Assembly: GCF_009392895.1 (NCBI RefSeq)
Contig: NZ_CP045488.1
Location: 1,488,001 to 1,552,000 of the forward strand
Length of the DNA: 64,000 nt
Origin: Natronorubrum aibiense
GTDB taxonomy: Archaea; Halobacteriota; Halobacteria; Halobacteriales; Natrialbaceae
Reading direction: 5' to 3'
The notes beneath the pieces are model-generated. The model searched no databases. It was not told where the DNA came from and was given only the letters and a program-made list of their open reading frames with translations. The first letter of the stretch is position 1. Every line of letters begins with the position of its first letter. Shown here piece after piece: positions 61,125 through 64,000 of this stretch. Position numbers and translations under genes: made by a program.

Positions 61125-62231
61125 GTGAGTACGATACAACGCGACCCCCGGGACCGAGTACAGGTGCTCGACGACTCCGGGCAGGTCCTCGAAGATGCCG
61201 ATGTGCCCGACCTCTCCGCGGACGAGCTCGTCAAGATGTACGAGCAGATGCGATTGGTCCGTCACTTCGACGAACGTGCGGTGAGCCTCCAGCGACAGGG
61301 GCGGATGGGGACGTACCCGCCGCTGTCCGGGCAGGAAGCCGCTCAGATCGGCAGCGCCCACGCCCTCGACGTTGACGACTGGGTGTTCCCCAGCTACCGC
61401 GAACACGGTGTCGGGCTGGTTCGGGGGCTCTCGCTCGAGCGAACGCTGCTCTACTGGATGGGCCACGAGCAGGGCAACTACATCCCCGAGGACGCCAACA
61501 TCTTCACCGTCGCAGTCCCCATTGCGACCCAGATCCTGCATGCGACGGGGGCCGCCTGGGCCTCGCGCCTTCGCGACGAGGAGAAGGCGTTCATCTGTTA
61601 TTTCGGCGATGGGGCCACCTCCGAAGGCGATTTCCACGAGGGACTCAACTTCGCCGGCGTCTTCGATACCCCTACCGTCTTCTTCTGTAACAACAACCAG
61701 TGGGCGATCTCGGTGCCCCGAGAACGCCAGACGGCAAGCGCCACGCTGGCACAGAAAGCCGAAGCATACGGCTTCGAAGGCGTGCAGGTAGACGGGATGG
61801 ACCCACTTGCAGTGTACAAGGTCACCCGCGAGGCCGTCGAAAAGGCGAAGCAGCCGGACGACGACGAACTGCGACCGACGATGATCGAGGCCGTCCAGTA
61901 CCGCTTTGGCGCGCACACGACGGCGGACGACCCCTCCGTCTACCGGGACGAGGAGGAGGTCCAACGCTGGAAGGGGAAAGATCCGATTCCCCGCCTCGAG
62001 ACGTATCTCCGGGACGAAGGGATCCTTGACGACGAGCGCGTCGACGCGATCGGCGCTCGGATCACCGAGGACGTGGCCGACGCGATCGACGCTGCGGAGT
62101 CGTACGAACGCCCTGACCCCCAAGAGATTTTCGCTCACGTCTACGAGGGGATGCCCCGGCGCTTACAGCGCCAACTCGAATCCTTCGAATCGCTTCGCGA
62201 ACGCCACGGCGACGACGAACTTCTAGAATAA
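61125..62231 (+). CDS. pdhA: Pyruvate/2-oxoacid dehydrogenase E1 alpha
   Basis: 368 residues from the GTG at 61125 ([22 protein letters not shown]); an ATG 60 bp earlier is less likely. TPP-binding motif [18 protein letters not shown] from residue 161, closing NN at about 190. Conserved [15 protein letters not shown] and the C-terminal [15 protein letters not shown] phosphorylation-loop equivalent. Decarboxylates a 2-oxoacid and passes the acyl group to E2-lipoyl. In haloarchaea such complexes exist besides ferredoxin oxidoreductases and may use branched-chain 2-oxoacids; the substrate is unproven. Confidence 0.92.
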   Translation: MSTIQRDPRDRVQVLDDSGQVLEDADVPDLSADELVKMYEQMRLVRHFDERAVSLQRQGRMGTYPPLSGQEAAQIGSAHALDVDDWVFPSYREHGVGLVRGLSLERTLLYWMGHEQGNYIPEDANIFTVAVPIATQILHATGAAWASRLRDEEKAFICYFGDGATSEGDFHEGLNFAGVFDTPTVFFCNNNQWAISVPRERQTASATLAQKAEAYGFEGVQVDGMDPLAVYKVTREAVEKAKQPDDDELRPTMIEAVQYRFGAHTTADDPSVYRDEEEVQRWKGKDPIPRLETYLRDEGILDDERVDAIGARITEDVADAIDAAESYERPDPQEIFAHVYEGMPRRLQRQLESFESLRERHGDDELLE

Positions 62232-62232
62232 T

Positions 62233-63231
62233 ATGGCTGCAGACTCAGCAACACGATCGGAGAAACTCACGCTCGTACAGGCCGTCCGAGACGGCCTCCA
62301 GACGGAGATGGAACGCGACGACGACGTCATCGTCATGGGTGAAGACGTCGGGAAAAACGGCGGCGTCTTCCGCGCGACGGAGGGCTTGTACGACGAGTTC
62401 GGCGAGAACCGGGTCATCGACACCCCGCTGGCCGAGTCGGGCATCATTGGCACGGCGATCGGGATGGCTGCTTACGGAATGCGACCGGTACCCGAGATCC
62501 AGTTCCTCGGATTCATCTATCCCGCGTTCGATCAGATCGTCTCCCACGCCGCGCGCCTGCGAACGCGCTCTCGCGGGCGATACACGTGTCCGATGGTCGT
62601 CCGAGCACCCTACGGCGGCGGTATCCGCGCCCCCGAACACCACTCCGAATCGACGGAGGCGATGTTCGTCCACCAGCCCGGCCTGCAGGTCGTTATCCCG
62701 TCGACCCCCCACGACGCCAAGGGGCTGTTGGCCAGCGCGATCCGCTCGCCGGACCCGGTGATCTTCCTCGAGCCGAAACTCATCTACCGGGCGTTCCGCG
62801 AGGACGTTCCCAGCGACTCCTACGAGGTGCCACTCGGCGAGGCGGCCGTCCGCCGCGAGGGTTCGGATATCTCAGTCTACACGTGGGGTGCGATGACCCG
62901 CCCGACGATCGAGGCCGCGGAGAACCTCGCCGGCGAAATCGACGTCGAAGTGATCGATCTGCGGACGCTGTCGCCACTCGACGAGGAAACGATAGTCGAG
63001 TCGTTCAAAAAGACGGGACGGGCCGCGGTCGTCCACGAGGCTCCGAAAACGGGCGGGCTCGGTGCCGAGATCGCCGCCACCATTCAGGAGGAGGCGCTGT
63101 TGTATCAGGAAGCGCCGGTCCAGCGCATCACGGGCTTCGACACGCCGTTCCCGCTGTACGCACTCGAGGACTACTACCTGCCCGAACCGGCCCGAATCGA
63201 GGACGGCATTCGAGACGTGATGGGGTTCTAA
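62233..63231 (+). CDS. pdhB: Pyruvate/2-oxoacid dehydrogenase E1 beta
   Basis: 332 residues, ATG 1 bp after the pdhA stop (overlapping operon). MAADSATRSEKLTLVQAVRDGLQTEMERDDDVIVMGEDVGKNGGVFRATEG is the canonical beginning with the EDVG motif. RMRP-type MAAYGMRPVPEIQF, RSRGRYTCPMVVRAPYGGGI and the transketolase C-terminal half (EVPLGEAAVRREGSDISVYTWGAM ... LRTLSPLDEETIVES) follow. Forms the alpha2beta2 E1 with PdhA. Confidence 0.95.
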   Translation: MAADSATRSEKLTLVQAVRDGLQTEMERDDDVIVMGEDVGKNGGVFRATEGLYDEFGENRVIDTPLAESGIIGTAIGMAAYGMRPVPEIQFLGFIYPAFDQIVSHAARLRTRSRGRYTCPMVVRAPYGGGIRAPEHHSESTEAMFVHQPGLQVVIPSTPHDAKGLLASAIRSPDPVIFLEPKLIYRAFREDVPSDSYEVPLGEAAVRREGSDISVYTWGAMTRPTIEAAENLAGEIDVEVIDLRTLSPLDEETIVESFKKTGRAAVVHEAPKTGGLGAEIAATIQEEALLYQEAPVQRITGFDTPFPLYALEDYYLPEPARIEDGIRDVMGF

Positions 63232-63232
63232 C

Positions 63233-64000
63233 ATGGTTAGAGAGTTCGAACTCCCCGACGTCGGCGAAGGGGTCGCCGAGGGAGAACTGGTCTCGTGGCT
63301 GGTCGACGCAGGCGACGCGGTTTCCGAGGACCAGCCGGTCGCGGAGGTCGAGACCGACAAGGCACTCGTCGAAGTCCCCTCGCCGGTCAACGGCACCGTC
63401 CGCGAGTTACACGTCGAGGAAGGCGAGGTCGTCCCCGTCGGGACGGTCATCATCTCGTTCAATGTTGAAGGCGAGGATGACCTCGAGGCCGAGGCTGAAC
63501 CGGAACCGGAACCCGCCGATGAGGGCACCGACGAGACTACTGCCGGACGTCCCGGCGCAACCGGGGCCGAGACCGACGAGATCGAGACGCCCGAGGACCG
63601 CGTGTTCGCTCCCCCACGCGTGCGACGGATGGCACGCGAGGAGGGTATCGACCTCTCGAGTCTCGAGGGCAGCGGCCCTGGTGGCCGGATCACCACGGCC
63701 GACGTCCGGGCTGCTATCCACGGTGACGCCGGCGGCGAGCAGGCCCCGGTGGAACCGACGCCAACCGACGCGACGACGGCCGACGACTCGAGCGACGCGG
63801 CCGCGGCAGCCGGCGAGGGGGAGCAACCAGCCGAGCCCTCGAGTCCAGCTGTGACGACGGAACCGCCGGCGGGGATGGAGTCCGCCGACCGCGAGAAGAC
63901 CCTCGCTGCACCGGCAACCCGTCGACTCGCCGACGAGGAAGGCGTCGATATCGATGCCGTCCCCGCAACTGAGGAGCGCGACGGCGAGGCGTTCGTCACA
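63233..64000 (+). CDS. pdhC: 2-Oxoacid dehydrogenase E2 (acyltransferase), partial
   Basis: Starts 1 bp after pdhB (ATG 63233) and is cut by the window end after 256 codons. Lipoyl domain FELPDVGEGVAEGELVSWLVDAGD with lipoyl-Lys 43 in EVETDKALVEV. An acidic linker follows, then a peripheral-subunit-binding domain (VFAPPRVRRMAREEGIDLSSLEGSGPGGRITTADVRAAI, about 125-163). After a second linker, another such domain begins (TLAAPATRRLADEEGVDIDAVPATEERDG, from about 223). The catalytic domain would lie beyond the window. Confidence 0.92.
   Translation, partial: MVREFELPDVGEGVAEGELVSWLVDAGDAVSEDQPVAEVETDKALVEVPSPVNGTVRELHVEEGEVVPVGTVIISFNVEGEDDLEAEAEPEPEPADEGTDETTAGRPGATGAETDEIETPEDRVFAPPRVRRMAREEGIDLSSLEGSGPGGRITTADVRAAIHGDAGGEQAPVEPTPTDATTADDSSDAAAAAGEGEQPAEPSSPAVTTEPPAGMESADREKTLAAPATRRLADEEGVDIDAVPATEERDGEAFVT

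Noticed and set aside
1-64000. tRNA, rRNA or other standard RNA genes
   Set aside because: No cloverleaf with TTCRANNC box or rRNA signature was recognised on reading both strands; a tRNAscan/Infernal search would be decisive.

Overview
The window is chromosomal DNA from a halophilic archaeon (class Halobacteria; Natrinema/Haloterrigena-like by general impression, genus not provable here). The evidence is high GC with GC-rich third codon positions, very acidic proteins, an S-layer glycoprotein with a PGF-CTERM tail, a plant-type 2Fe-2S ferredoxin with the haloarchaeal N-terminal extension, a tRNA-splicing endonuclease, TAXI-type TRAP transport, a tubulin-family GTPase and IS200/IS605-type tnpB elements.

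Layout. 0.1-2.6 kb: S-layer-like glycoprotein. 2.6-12 kb: a gene-poor, AT-richer accessory region. It holds a divergent pair (a possible N-ribosyltransferase-fold protein and a winged-helix regulator), seven copies of a 20-bp iteron-like motif of which four are exactly tandem, a 1262-residue HerA/VirB4-like ATPase with a C-terminal nuclease-like segment, a PPOX-fold protein with a 15-bp minisatellite inside its gene, and a deleted IS element. 12-20.6 kb: UppP, ferredoxin, two PiT-family permeases flanking a membrane-anchored octapeptide-repeat protein and a UspA protein, and an SLC13/RCK permease. 20.7-28.6 kb: hisA, ppaC, trkH, hisB, an ACT-domain regulator, IMPACT/YigZ. 28.6-33.9 kb: a membrane protein and a complete TAXI-TRAP operon (binding protein, DUF1850, fused permease). 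34-48 kb: S9 peptidase, cupin, upp, a third PiT protein, trpS, a Tat-exported PQQ-repeat protein, an ornithine cyclodeaminase family enzyme, a divergent tubulin/FtsZ homologue and endA. 48.2-49.7 kb: IS element with a broken tnpB. 49.7-57.6 kb: Lrp-type ligand domain, secreted acidic proteins, a membrane wHTH protein, DJ-1, HAD phosphatase, Ski2/Hel308-like helicase. 57.65-59.13 kb: a second IS element with an intact tnpB. 59.2-64 kb: PH-domain protein, then lipA followed by pdhA-pdhB-pdhC (E2 cut by the window end). LipA makes the lipoyl cofactor carried by the E2 encoded three genes later.

The most unusual parts are the 2.6-12 kb island (phased 20-bp repeats next to the large ATPase), a stop-codon-embedded hairpin repeat (three copies), a 'twin-hairpin' micro-insertion present in both tnpB genes with different but still self-complementary stems, the 16-fold octapeptide repeat, and the 15-bp minisatellite. 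Solo IS ends (11.4, 16.8, 29.6 and 38.9 kb) show repeated past insertion and decay. No rRNA, tRNA or CRISPR array was recognised.
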